Notes under the pieces: generated by a model
The model's database searches: none
What the model was told of the DNA's origin: nothing
Seen by the model: only the letters and a program-made list of their open reading frames with translations
Origin: Neelides folsomi
Taxonomy: Eukaryota > Arthropoda > Collembola > Neelipleona > Neelidae
NCBI GenBank assembly: GCA_034687125.1
Contig: JAQGBZ010000012.1
Location: 1 to 64,000, forward strand
Length of the DNA: 64,000 nt
Direction of reading: 5' to 3'
Made by a program: the position numbers and the translations under genes
Shown: piece by piece, positions 13,054 to 26,200 of the stretch
Layout: each line of letters starts with the position of its first letter
Numbering within the stretch: position 1 is the first letter of the stretch

Positions 13054-16000
13054 TCATAAGTTGTCTTCTGTATCATCATTTACAAGAAATTGGTATATGA
13101 AAGTTGCTTTTTTCCTATCTGTTTTTTGGTTTGGCTTCATGTGAAAATTCTGATCACGTAACATCACTTTTCCAAAGAGAGAAGCTAAACATTAAAAATT
13201 AAGATTAATTACATTTGAAAATAAGATAACTTAGTTTTATTCGATTTTTATCGATATTTTAAATAATTCTCACCTAATACATTCGCATCAAGGTTGTTTT
13301 TCTCTGAATGTTTTACAAGCTCTCGGAGAAAAGCACAAAGGTAAACAAATACATTTCGGTGTGCAATTGGAAGTTGCTTCACAAGCTAAAACATTTTTAT
13401 TAGATTAATCGCCAAAATTGATACAAAAATAGTCAAATGAATTTACAATAATAATTACTATTTGGTATTTATACAACATACCTGTTTGCATAAAGCATAA
13501 TTTGAAGACGAATCTAAACATTTCAAATGTAAATGAAATGGTATGACTGGTTCTGGAAATGACTCAAGTAGGAGTAATAATGTTTCGGCAATAGAATCAG
13601 TGTTTCCAGCTATAATATTTTAAATTGATTAAATGCAAAGTGACATTTCTTTAAGATTTTCTCATAAAAATTGTCAAATTTTATCATCCTTTAAAATTAT
13701 TTTTCAATTTTTCAATGATTACTTACGAACAGGACTACTAGGAATGTCGTCAAGCCAATCTCGAATTTGCAGAATTTCTTCAACAAGTCCAGATTGGGAA
13801 AATAAATATTCTTTTTCCATTCCAAATTTATAAAGATGATCAACTAAAAACCAAAGTTCTTTTGGAATGTCATACGTGTTGACTGGCACTCGACCTTTCT
13901 CCTTTAAAATCATAATAAGAAATTATTACTTGGAATTTTATACTCTTTTATGAGTTTTGTGTTATAGGTAATTTAAACAAATGTCCTTACAAGTTCAATT
14001 AGTTTTCCTGGAGTTACATTCTTAATTGGTTCTTTCATATTAACAAGAGCTGTTATGGAACAACCAAAAATGCTTCGTTCAAAGTCGGCTGCCACTGTGA
14101 TAAAAATATCTTTCCCGTTTTCAAGATGAAGGACCAGAATGTCATATAAATTATCTTTTCCGACATTCAAATTTCCAGCGCATCTCTTATCGACCAGAAT
14201 TTCCAATTCTATCTCACAAGAATCTCCTGCAAAAAGGAAAGGTATTTTTGATGGTAGTTGGTAGTACATTGAATATTCATTATTCAATAGATTTGTACTT
14301 CTATTGAGTAGTCAGTACAGTACTCTTTATTGTACTTTACAACATATGTATAATAAACAATACGAACATTTACCTGGAAAAATTGTACTTGTTATAGGCG
14401 CTATTCTCAACCAATCTTTACAAATGTAGCTGTCATTCAGTTTTTTAATAAATTCTAAATGGACAGGCACCTAGAAATTATCAAATAGCAAAATTGAGTA
14501 AAGACAATTTCAAATCTTAATTTTGACTATATTTTTCATTTTTCAAATAATGAAAACAAACAGTGTCACTCACTTGTCCAGTATTTGCCACAGTAAATAA
14601 TTTTTTCACAGGTTCCATGAATTTAACATTTCCAAAATGAATTTCGTTTCTATTAGAATGCGGAGCCAAAGCTGTTCCTGGAATGTCAACTGTCACATGC
14701 GGTAAATACTCGTTTTCTAGTCTGTCAAGCTGTTTTAGCGTGTCTTCATACGACCTTCGATATTTCAATTGATTTATCCTTTTAACCTGTGAAATTTAGT
14801 TAAAAGTCATATAATAATCAGAAATAAAATTATTATAAGAAAAATATAAATACATAAAATAAATACATTTTTTGCCACACTTATCTTCTTAAAGTAATGT
14901 TTGAAATTGCCCAATATTAAAATTATGAATAGGATATAAAAAAGTGAATATAAAAAGAATTCGTACCTTAGTATTGAAAATCGAAGATACTGGCTTATGA
15001 TCACTTAAAACATATCCCATTGTTGAAACATAATCAAGCTGCTGAGCAAGTTCTCCTTTCCACAGGATCCGATCACACCAAGCTGGACTTCGATTCTTCT
15101 CACTTGAATCCCAAGTGCTCGTCCCAGGATCGTATTTGTACGTTGGGCGGAAGTTAATTTGACCTTCTTGAAACTCGGCGAAAACGGCTCCTTTATTCAT
15201 TTGTTCTTTCAACTGATCATATTTAAGAATGTCATTATATTTCTCCTTTTCAATGAGCTTCTTCGCCTTTTCAACTTCCAAATAGGAATCAATCCGATAG
15301 TTCATATCACCAAACCAAAAGGTTATGCTGAAAATATTAAATGAGATTAATTTAACTGACAAACTTAACTGACTTTGTGATGATAAAAGGCTTAATGAGA
15401 CATGAATAAAATAAACACAGGCTTACTCATGATCTTTAATACATCTGCTTCCACCATCAGGAAGATAAAATACAAGCCTAGTTGATATTTGATTAAAATC
15501 CTGGTTCCGCCTTTGGTATTCTTCAACATGAGCTGCTAAATGACAATTTGTGAGGCAAAAAGAAGTTTCTTCTATTTCGAATCGAATTCCTACGCCGCCT
15601 TTATTTCCCTTCAAAAAAGATTACAAACAATTTGTTAAATAAACCATTTTCTGAACGTTTATCACTTGCATGTGAAACTCTTTCAACTTTTAAAATAATT
15701 CAATTAATTATATATTAAGTTTAAAATTAAATAGATTTATCACCATTTTCCCAAGAAGCCCAGTTCCAACATATTCGGCTACAACATTTTTGAGCAAATG
15801 ATGCAAATCTTCTTTAGCGAAGAAAATCAACATCATTCCGATTAATCTGACAAGTTTCACTTTCTTGTAGCGTCCACCCTTATGAAGTCCATTTTTGACA
15901 GCGTTGAGCCATTCGAGTTCTTTGGGAGAATCATTGAATAAAAATGCTTCTTTGCTCAAATCGAGTTCTTGGAAAGCGACAGCGTAGAAGTCGGGAGGTT

Positions 16001-18127
16001 CAGCCGTTCGTCCGAGCCAATCAGTCAGGCAAATACTTCCGGGACTCTGACCGTTCACATTCCACGTTCCAATGAGAAAAGTATAGGTAATTGTATCTGT
16101 ATATTGATCCTTCTTTGATCTTAAATAGGATTTAAGAGCAGAGTCCCTGGCTGTTGGAGAACTCATCCCGCCCTTCGCCAACGAGTCCCTAGAAACTCCA
16201 ACAAGTTCTTCCTCTTCACCATCCTATTGAAATATAAAAGTTAAATACATGTTAATTTCAATTTAAATACCTTCTTTTTATCTTTGGAACGGCAAAGCTC
16301 CCTACATGCCTTCTTCATTTCATACCTAATTCCTTCAATTAAATTAAAATGTACGTGGTTGAAATAGAAAGTTTCTATAGCTAAACGCACCCATTAACTC
16401 GAACTAAACTCTCAAACATAATCCACTCTTAGAGACGTTTCCTGTAGGCTCACTACCGAAACAAGCTCTCAAAAGTAATTTATAAAAGTAAATAATGATA
16501 TAAAAATGGCTTACACTTTGTTTATTTGACGCGAACTCGTCGTTGACGATTCTCTCATCCGCCTGATGATTCTGATCAATTAAAGTAAAAGCACTTTTGG
16601 ATTTTCTTTGGAGGTCTTCGTAGTAGCTAAGCCAAGGGAGGTCTCGAGCAGGCGTCTCATTCGCAACTGGAAGGAAAACAAAAGACCTTTTCAAAAAACC
16701 CAAATGGCAGAAGGGGGAAACTCCTAGTTTACAAATAACTAAAATAACGATCCAACAATTCTCGACTGACTCAGAAATGAAGAAGGGAAAGGGAGGAAAT
16801 GTGTGAAGAAGAGTTCCTTCACATTCCTCCCGTTTCACTCGCCCTCAAAACCCGGGCGTTTCACGAAGGGTAAATATAAGAGGAGATGGAAGGCTAATTA
16901 AATGAAAATGCTCATCCAAAACCTTAGGCTCAGCGCCAACAACTAGAACAAAGACCTTTATTGTAAAGAAGGTTAAAATCAATTCGTCTGTACAGGAAAT
17001 TTACCAAATGGAATAATACAAAATATTTCCTTAAATCAAGCACATTAACTACATTGAATTTACTCACAATTTCCTATTTACTTTGCTAAATAAAGGAGAT
17101 AAAAGAGATATCATAATGTACACACATTTGTACATATCGTAATCTCAAGGGAGAATTTTGTTATTTAACCTAATGCAACCAATGCTATTATTTATTGTTA
17201 ATGGCATTTCTTACTGTTGGCTATTAATCTTAAACACTTACCATACATATAGCTAATGTGTATAAAATATATAATACTTAAAGTATGATATTTGTACTCC
17301 AGGTTCTCACGTAAAGATAATTAAATAAGAATTCTAACTTGTAACGTTTGGCTTTGATTAATTGCTAATTAAGCTACGAATGAAGATAACTTAATATGTA
17401 GTATGTAATAAAGTGTATAATGATTTACTTTGAGCAGCTCTGAACACTTCGTCTAGAAAGTTTTGAGACCGATGACCACAAGCCATTTTGAGAGACACTT
17501 CTGGGTCGGTGAGACTTGAGCAAATTTTTACATTCAGTTCATTATTGCTTGACTCGACATCTAAAATTAAATATTTTAAGTATAAATATTTGAAACTTTA
17601 GGCGTAATGAGAAATGAATAAATGAAATGAAAAATTCTTCAATATTTGTTTTCTCAATATACCGAATAGACATGAGAATAAATTTCCAACAATGGGAATG
17701 ACTTGAGTAAGATCGAGGTCCTTGGGTTCAAGAATCGGCGCTCGTCCCTCTAATATCAATATGACAAATTCTCGAGATTCAGGTGAAATTTGGCCAATCT
17801 TTTGGAAATTGTTTTCCAGGTCCCAGTTTGGGTGTTCGACTAAACCTAAAATCCTAAATTCATCTTGCCAGCTGCATTCCACAGTGTAAAAATGAATTAA
17901 GGAAAAAATTAAATATTGCATATATTTAAGAAATTAGTTATTCTGGTTATTGTTACGATTAATTTATCTACTATACTCAAAACATGAACAATAAGGATTC
18001 AAAAATGACCAAAAGGCTATCTTAATATTATTTTAATTTAACATAGATAGTTTGTTGTTAAAAAGGATATCGAAGTGACGATGTCTCCTGGAGCCACAAA
18101 TGCTTGAACAATAGAATTCTGATCCAT
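13054..18127 (-). CDS. OCRL: inositol polyphosphate 5-phosphatase OCRL/INPP5B
   Basis: Removes the 5-phosphate from PI(4,5)P2 on endosomal and Golgi membranes. Fifteen exons (18127-18043, 17863-17663, 17560-17429, 16666-16517, 16332-16271, 16223-15744, 15608-15427, 15327-14967, 14786-14574, 14470-14374, 14226-13991, 13901-13727, 13609-13482, 13385-13274, 13184-13054) give 914 residues. The order is an N-terminal PH-like domain, the 5-phosphatase domain ([58 protein letters not shown]; about 235-555), an ASH domain (about 560-730) and a C-terminal RhoGAP-like domain ([15 protein letters not shown]). All catalytic motifs are intact. The N-terminus MDQNSIVQ resembles INPP5B, and many invertebrates have one gene for both. 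The first intron boundary is the least certain. Intron 3 is the largest (about 760 bases). Confidence 0.92.
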
Positions 18128-18590
18128 TGTTTAGAGTTTATCCAGTTTGGGTTATAGCCAGGCAGTTTTTACAATCATCCAAGACATCTTCGGAGGATAT
18201 TCAAAAGAAGAAACCATCAAGAATGCATCTGAAAACGATCAATAAAAACACCATATAAATGACTTGTGTTTAGAAACCTTATAGCTCGCAACGTTAAAAC
18301 ATGTGCGATTCGGATTCATGAGTTCATTAGCCGTTATAATAAGATTAGGTATTAAATACTCTTATGCATGTAGTAGAAACATATGTAATATGTAAGCAAT
18401 TCTTTGGAAAATACTCTTATCTACTACCTACTATGCACATATTAGAAATTGCATTACTTGCACTTGAATTAACGCTTGGTATTAATTCTTCATAGATATG
18501 GGATTGGTTGATAGGTCTTATATGGTAATCTCTTTCCTTTTCATTCATTATTCACATTTTACCGAAAAGGGAAGTAAAAAGAAAGTGGTA
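18128..18590. other. divergent upstream region
   Basis: About 460 bases between the starts of the OCRL gene (minus) and the carotenoid oxygenase (plus). It probably holds both promoters. No specific element is recognised. Confidence 0.4.
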
Positions 18591-20928
18591 ATGAATAAAG
18601 AATTTTATCCAAATAGTGATTTAACCGTCTGGTTGAGATCATGTAAAAAGGAAGTGGAGAAATCAATTGAAGGAGTTTTATATTTCGGTAATAAAATTAT
18701 AAAAGAATAAATACGAATTACAAGATTTGACGTCATTTTACATTCGAAATTAATAAAAAACTGAATTATTTATTAAAGGAAAAATTCCAAAATGCCTCAA
18801 CGGAATTCTCATTCAGAACGGCCCAGGAGGAATTGATTTATACGAAGATGATGAGGCATGCAATCATCTCTTCGATGGTCCAGGTCTTCTCCAAAAATTC
18901 AATTTCTTCAATGGGAGAGTGAATTATACAAATCGCTTTATTCGCTCACACTCATACAAATGTAATGTGAAAGCTCGGAGACTCGTTATAAGTGAATTTG
19001 GTACTATCGGTTCAATTCCTAGTGAATCCACACTTCAAAGGTTAAATTTATGTTAGATCTATTCACAATGTCTATATCAAAATTCCTATATAATACTGAT
19101 TTAATGATTATTTGGAAGATGGAATAGAATTTTCAGAAATGGGTTGAAGGAGCTAATGAGCGACAATGCAAATATCAGTATTACACCTTTTGGCTCAGAA
19201 ATCTACAGCCTAGCTGAAACTCCTTTTGCTCATAAAATCAACCTTACTAATCTTCATACAATCAAAACAGTATTAAAAATTAAATACAATAAATCAATAT
19301 GTAAATTAAATCAATAATATGACATCATTATAAATAATTAATACCAAACATACCATGTATTTAGAAATTAATTACATTGATGTAATAATTAGATTGACAT
19401 TTTAAATCAAATTGGACTTTTAAATCAAAGCTCACATCCTCATATAGAAGGGTCTACTGTTTACAACATTGGTCAGACATGGAGTCTCTTAAGTGGTCCT
19501 CAATATTTAATCATAGAGATGAAGGAGAATGAAAACCCCTGGGAGAGTGGAATTATCAGAGCAAAGGTTCCATGCAGGTGGCCTTTCCATTTCACCTATA
19601 GCCATTCCTTTTCCATCACTCCTAATTATTTCATTTTGATTGAACAACCCTTGACATTGCCAATCCGTTCAATGCTATTCAACTTCCTATTGTGGAAACA
19701 ACCCATCAAAAATTGCTTACAATTCTTTGAATCCGAAAACACTCTTATTCATTTAATAAGGAGGGATTCAAATGAAATTCGATCTTTCACTGCACCGCCT
19801 TTCTTCTTCTTCCATACGATCAATGCCTATGAAGAGGAAGAAAGGGTCATAGTGGATATTTGCACTTACAAGAATCCTCTCATGATCGACTGCATGCTCA
19901 TTGAAGCCTTGAAGGTGTGTGAAATCCATAAATCGATTTTTAAATTCAATTATTCAACGAGTCATATCCTTGAACTCGTTTGATCGCACCTTTAAGATAC
20001 GGAGCAACAAGATGTTGGAATGGTATAAATTTTTAAGTAGAATATTTAATTATTTAACAGGGAGCTCACTCAAACCCAAACTATGCTGACAATTTCCGAA
20101 GCAAGCCCATGCGGTTTATTTTAAATGTGGGGAATAAAAATGATAATTGGGCTGAAATGCATGAAATTGTCAATATTGGATGTGAAGTCCCAAGGACAAA
20201 CTATGAAAAATGGAACGGAAAACCTTACAAGTATTTCTATGCTATTTCGTCGGATGTTGATCTGAAGAATCCAGGAATAGTATTTAAATTGAAATATTTG
20301 AAATATTACTTAACTTCTTCTCTGAAAAATATAATTTATATTGGCACACCTCAACTCCTCTATTCAATGTTACAATTCTCATATTACTTTCCTCAAATTT
20401 AAATACAGAATTACCTATGAGCATTTTCCTTTTGGGATAAATTGCACTTTAGTTGTAAATCCATCTTGCACAATGTTAAAATATGAGGAATGCAATTATC
20501 GAGTGAATCTAAACTCACATGATGTTTATGCTTTGTAATAGCTGATAAAAGTTAACGTGAGAGAAAAGTCTTATAAATGTTGGTACGAAGCAAATGCTTA
20601 CCCAAGTGAACCAGTGGTGATTCCTTCGTTTAATTCCCACGTAAGTTGATTGGTATTTTCCAATTTCTTTTGAGTAGGTACAATTATTAAAAGGTATATT
20701 AAAATTGTAATTTATAAGAACGAAGACGACGCGTTGATTCTTTCGACACTTCTATTCGGCGGTGAGAGGACGAGCGGACCGAATAAATTCGCAGTGGTCA
20801 TATTGAATGCAAAAAATTTTGAGTGTATAGGGAAGGTAATGTTCGAGTCCGAGGGTGCTATACCCAAATGTCTTCATGGATCATTTATTCCAAAGAAGAA
20901 ATTAAAAAAAATAAAGAATAAAAAGTAA
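18591..20928 (+). CDS. carotenoid cleavage oxygenase (BCO/ninaB/RPE65 family)
   Basis: Non-haem iron oxygenase that cleaves or isomerises carotenoids, in insects making retinal for visual pigment. Seven exons (18591-18687, 18779-19040, 19119-19269, 19393-19914, 20061-20279, 20542-20640, 20719-20928) give 519 residues, normal for the family. Family motifs run in order: YPNSDLTVWLRSC, IPKCLNGILIQNGPG, HLFDGPGLL, SEIYSLAETP, PRTNYEKWNGKPYKY, YPSEPVVIPS. All four iron-binding histidine contexts are present: SSHPHIEG, YSHSFSIT, FFHTINAYE and CLHGSF. The C-terminus is lysine-rich (KKKLKKIKNKK). The start chosen is the ATG just before YPNSD, matching family N-termini; an upstream in-frame ATG at 18498 would add a non-conserved extension. 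The sequence does not settle whether it acts like BCO1, ninaB or an isomerase. Confidence 0.93.
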
Positions 20929-21415
20929 AAATGATTATAAAATGTTTGAATTGAATCTCTTTCGCGAAATTCCACCACACAATTCACAATTACAATTCTG
21001 GATCTTGACTCCAGATTCTGGAGTTGTGCCACTTTTTGCGGATTCAAACAAATTGGTATTTTTTAGGGGTCAAGCATGATTAATACTGAATACGTTGAAA
21101 TATAATAATTTGCAAATAGGATATTTTATAAATTAGCAATAATTAAGATTTTGGCATAAAAGAGAAAGAAGAACATTCTTTTCAAAGTTGGAAAAACCAT
21201 AAATTTTATTTGTTTCGAAACAAAGTCCCGCTGGGGCTGTGCCCTGTTTAATCCACTACGGACATTTGTCTCATTTGGCCCAAAAGAGAACTGGAGTTTA
21301 AAGACAACTTGCAACTTTTACATAGGAGCGGCTATCAAGTCTTCACTTTAATTCGGAGTTCGGACGGAGACGTAATCGGAAATCTTCAGGAGTTCGTCTA
21401 GGTCAATTTGTAACA
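20929..21415. other. intergenic between tandem genes
   Basis: Between the carotenoid oxygenase stop and the BLOC1S1 start. It should contain the BLOC1S1 promoter and leader. No other feature was seen. Confidence 0.4.
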
Positions 21416-22083
21416 ATGTTGAGTTCTTTAGTGAAAGAACATGAAGCCCGGACGGCCGAATTGAAGATTGAACAAGAACGGAAACGGAAAGAAGCACAGG
21501 CGGCCGCGAATTCTCTTACTCAGGCTATGGTTGATCATCTCAATGTGGGGTAATTACTCAAACCCTCACTATTTCAAAAACTTAATCCATGTGGTTCTAG
21601 CTTTATAGTTAACAAAATTAACTCCTTCAATTTTATTAAATAATTAACAAGAATAAACGATGATTGTTTTTAATATTCATAAACTGATTGATTGTTCAAC
21701 AGAGTTGCTCAAGCTTATTTAAACGAAAAGAAATTGGATTCAGAGATGAGGAGACTGACGACCAACGCTGGGCAATTTGCTAAACAAACCCAACAGTGGC
21801 TCTCGTTAATTGAAAATTTTAATACTGCTTTGAAGGAACTTGGACATGTTCAAAGTTGGGCAAGAGCAATTGATAATGATGTGAAAGTCATTGCATCTTC
21901 TCTTGAATATGTTTACAGATGTAAGAATATAAACTTCACCATCATTCTCATTCAAAACATTATTTTTTAATTATTTAATCCTTTGTACGCTTATATTATA
22001 ATTATAATAGTTGTTTTTTCTTGAATTTAGCCACACAAGAATCTCAAGCTGGGCAACCAACAACTTCAATTGCACCTAGTTAA
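21416..22083 (+). CDS. BLOC1S1: BLOC-1 subunit 1 (BLOC1S1/GCN5L1)
   Basis: Small coiled-coil subunit shared by the BLOC-1 and BORC complexes, which act in lysosome-related organelle biogenesis and lysosome positioning; the vertebrate protein is also linked to mitochondrial acetylation. Three exons (21416-21549, 21703-21920, 22031-22083) give 134 residues. The start MLSSLVKEHEARTAELK, the central NEKKLDSEMRRLTTNAGQFAK, and the ARAIDNDVKVIASSLEYVY segment near the C-terminus are highly characteristic. Length is close to the usual 125-150 residues. The final exon encodes only a short polar tail. Nothing is missing or broken. Confidence 0.96.
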
Positions 22084-23238
22084 AACACTGAAGTCTTTAT
22101 CTGTCCTGTTTAATTTTCTATGTTAATTTATTTCCATTGAACACGCTTATAAAGAAATGTGGGCTTAAATGTTAACTTATTGGAAGTACAATATTTAACT
22201 CAATTTATTGCTCATTCCAATACCATTCACCAATTTAATATACTTTATACGTTAATTGTGATATTGAGTTCATAGATCTAACCGGCGCAATTGATTAATT
22301 GCGTTTCATCACGTTATTAAAACTATTTTGAATCTTGCTTATTCTTATTTTCATTACATCACATACACGAAAGTAATCATTGACAAAAAGGAAGAATATA
22401 CTTTACCTATAGTGCATTCACGGGGAATTTAGGTCTGAGTTATAGGATGGCCCCTGCATCTGCATTATTTAAATTTTGTTACCAACTAATCTGATCATTT
22501 TTATTAATGCACATGATGGGCCAATGTATAACTCAGACCTAAATTCCCCGTGAATGCACTATAATTTTAAAGATATTCGTTAAAACGTTGAATAGTTTTT
22601 ATTATTTTATGCTTTACGAATATTCCGAGCATTCTGACAGCAAGCTAATAATCGGTGAATGTGAAGTAACATTTGTAGCGCCAAGAATAAAATTAACTAA
22701 ATTAACTGTGCCTCTTTAAAAAATAAGATTTTCAATTAAAAATTATTTTTCTATCCATCAAAGATGAATAAATGAAATAAGATTCACTTTTGTATAATTA
22801 ATTTGTCTATTTAGTGAGAATCATCGTGTTAAAATCTGTGCAAGAAAAATTTGTACACTAAAGCATAAGAATTTGCAAATTTAAATAAACACAATTAACT
22901 ACTTAATTAATAGGGGGAAATGCAGTATTTTATTAAATATCATTAGATCAATATTGTAGATTTAAAATAAAATTAACTTGCTATTAAGAATTATGTCTCT
23001 GTGTATATAATACGTAGTGTTTATGATATAAAGAAATGAGATGCCAATATTTAATAGGGTTTTTATTATTAAATATTTGTATTTAAAATGTTTTTATGCA
23101 CCTTATATGATTTGATTTATTTTATTTTAAAATGATTATTAAATCAAGTATTGGGCGTGTATTATTGCTTAATATATGATATAACAGAGAAATAAATTTT
23201 ATATATTAAAAATTTTGATTTAATATAAGATTTTATCT
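22084..23238. other. intergenic with MITE-like palindrome
   Basis: Convergent 3' flanks of BLOC1S1 and ebony. The only clear structure is the long palindrome at 22408-22563. The rest is unstructured AT-rich sequence. Confidence 0.5.
22408..22563. mobile_element. MITE-like palindrome with perfect 37-base arms
   Basis: Bases 22408-22444 are an exact reverse complement of 22527-22563 (tatagtgcattcacgggg ... at both ends). Homology continues imperfectly inward (tggccc and tgcatt shared) so that nearly the whole 156-base unit can fold back around a loop of about 35 bases. The ends are tatagtgcattc / gaatgcactata. This would fit insertion at TA with TIRs like the Tc1/mariner type (gtgcattc), although family assignment from so short a motif is tentative. 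There is no coding capacity, so it would be non-autonomous. Identical arms suggest recent insertion or maintained symmetry. Confidence 0.7.
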
Positions 23239-26200
23239 TCAGATTCCTTCTCGTATTTGCATAACATCTCGTTTTCCATCAAGTGCAAGCGGCTTCCAAC
23301 AACAAGAGGCAACTTGATTATTAGGGGCCAAACAAAAGGGCATTGTTCCATCGCTTGACACAAACTTGTTCACTTGAACGGTTTGCAGATCCACATATCC
23401 TTGAATGCTTTTCCCGATTTGCTAATTAGTAATTAAAAAATTAAATCAAAATAAATAAATATTAAATGTAAAGTAAACAATGGTATAATATTCTTACAAA
23501 TTAACAACCAATGAAATAATGCACAAATAGGTTCTTATAATTTGTTATGAGTTGTCATACTATTGTAAGTGGGCTTGTATTGACTGTGAAAATTCCTTTG
23601 AAGCCAAATTGTTTTGCCAATCGAACATTTTCGCTTTCCATGAACTCGACAAGTGTGACATTCTCGGACTGTTTCAATTCAGGCATTGTTCCCAACATAA
23701 AGGCGTGCATCAGTTCTCCAACATTTTTGTAAGGCAATCTTTCTCTATCAATTCAAAATACAAGCCATTTAATTATGATTATAATTTTAGCCTAATAGAC
23801 GAAATGATAATTTATAAATAATTTACAAAATAATTTACAAAATAATTTACCTTTGTGGTCCTTCAATCTGTTCTAAAAATTCTAGAGCGTATGCGATTCC
23901 TTTTGAAACAACCATCGACTGAGGTTCGTCGTAAACGTCAAAATTACAACAAGCCGCTACTATTTGTTGGTCGGCATTTCTTCTTATAACAAAACTGTTA
24001 ATAAGAATAATTAGTGAGAATTGTGTAAAATAAATGGCTATTACGGATTTACAAATATTTACAAAAGAATTTTTTGGACAAATCAAAAATTGAATAAACA
24101 GACCTAAATTTTTTCTCTACGAGTGGGTCCCAAATAGAAGAAATCATATCAGCAAATTCGTTGTAAGTGGCAGAAGTCCATTGTTCTAAATCTCCCTTTT
24201 TACTAAAACTGGACGCAATAACTCTAAAATTTTATAATAGAACAAAAATTAAAAACAATATTGCATGTATTTACATAATTGCTGTGATATAATTTTGGCA
24301 AGAATTACTTTATGACATCAGGTTTAAGGTCATCGTTGAGTGGCTCTGAGGAATATAATGAATTTCTTTGAGTAAATTGAATCTTTTCCTTGGGGTCCTT
24401 GATATATTCAAGCTTCATTATGATATCTTTCATAGATTTCATATTTACAAAATCACTGATCTCTGTAAAATACATAAAAATTAGACGCCATTATCGAATA
24501 TGAAATAACTGTACTTATTGTTAAATAGAAAAATCTATAGTCAAAGAAAAATTGTCTAGAAACTTACTAATGTAGAGATTTTTCTCTCTCAATTTCAAAA
24601 TGATTAATATTGAATTCAATGAATTCCCTCCAAACTCAAAGAATGATTCACTCAAGTTTTCAGAAATCAAAGCCATCTTGACCCCAGAAATCTCTGACAA
24701 AATTTTAATAAAGATCTTGGCTCGATCGATATATCTTTCAGGTAAATCCAATTTATGCCATTCTTCAAAAGGTTTTTCTGTAAAAAAACCTTGTATTATA
24801 GTTCATTTTTTAGCTTTATAATTTTATTATTTACTTTCATTATCTTACCAGTTTGGCGAAAAGAGGCATAGTTGGTCAATAACTTTTGCCTATCCACTTT
24901 TCCATTAACGAGATATGGAAGACTTTCCAATATAACGACTTCGGGGATTTCATACTGACGAAGTTTAAGCTTCATAAGAGCTTCGATCTTTCCTTTAACT
25001 TCTTTCAATTCATTCTTAGGCACAATGAGTTTGTTTGGAACAATGCTTGCAACGATAGTCTGAAAATTTTAATAAATGATGAATGAGATTGGTAAAAAAC
25101 AAAGAATAATAAGGACAGGCATGGTTAGCAATGGCTCGTCTCGTCTCTTTTTATTTTTACTGAGGAGGGCTCGTCTAGTCTCTTTTCATAGAGACGAGAC
25201 GAGCCCAAATGAGCCAGACTTTTGTGAGCCATTGCCGGTCCTTGCCGAATAGTAAAGGAAATAAAATTATGTGACCAATGATCTTTGACTTACTTGATCA
25301 ATTTCTCCAGGATGATAGCATAGAACCGAAACTTTATCAACCATATCAAATTTAATTATGACTTGATGAATTTCATTCAAGTCAATTCTTTGACCTCTCA
25401 CTTTGAGTTGCGAGTCAATGCGTCCATCGTAATACAACGCACGAGCTCCATTTTTTTGTATGCCAATATGACCAAAATCGCCAGTTTTGTACAATACGTT
25501 AAAACCTTAAAAAGTAAAAATTTAAAGAGATGAGTACATGAGTACAATAAAATAAATATATAAAATATAATATTATAAAATACCAGAACTGTCGGAAAAC
25601 GGATTGGCAATGAATTTATCCGAATTCTGAAGGCCAACATAACCTGAACAAAGGTTATATCCTGCAATGTAAATTTCTCCAGATTTTCCAGCAGGGACAA
25701 TTTCCAATGTAGGATGTAAGATGTAAATCACGTTGTTATACAATGGAAAGCCTATCAAATTATATTTTTTATGAAATATTAATCAACATTAACTTAATTA
25801 TTGTAGCTTAATAAAGTTATGTAGTGGTTATAATAAGTAACAATAAGTATGACAGTATTTTATTTATAAAAATACAAAATGAAATATACCAAGTGGCACA
25901 AGTTTATTTTCCAATTTCAAAGCGATTTCAGTGTCGTTTCTGAAAATGTCATATGAGATGTCTCCCATGATCTCAGTACTTCCATAATAGTTTGCAACCG
26001 CCGTTCCTTTGGGCATTTTTTCAAAAAACTCAATGAGCATTGGTTTCAAAAGTGCTTCCCCGCTGCTGATCCAATATAAAACGCTTTTGAGCATATTTCT
26101 CCCCTTGTCCATTCCAATGACTTCCATTGTTTGGAAAATGGCTTGAAGGAGCGAAGGAACGAGAATTATCCGTGTGACTTGATCCTCGTTGATTTTAATA

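Noticed and set aside
16404-16838. 144-residue frame with a hydrophobic start, considered as the N-terminus of the OCRL gene
   Set aside because: A good acceptor (tttccttccag) at 16667 and upstream exons matching the PH-like domain show the left part is intron.
20280-20541. ORF within the carotenoid oxygenase intron (20341-20538), considered as an extra exon
   Set aside because: Exons 5 and 6 join in phase 0 exactly where the family alignment continues (NPGI to LIKV). The intervening ORF has no family similarity and ends in a stop.
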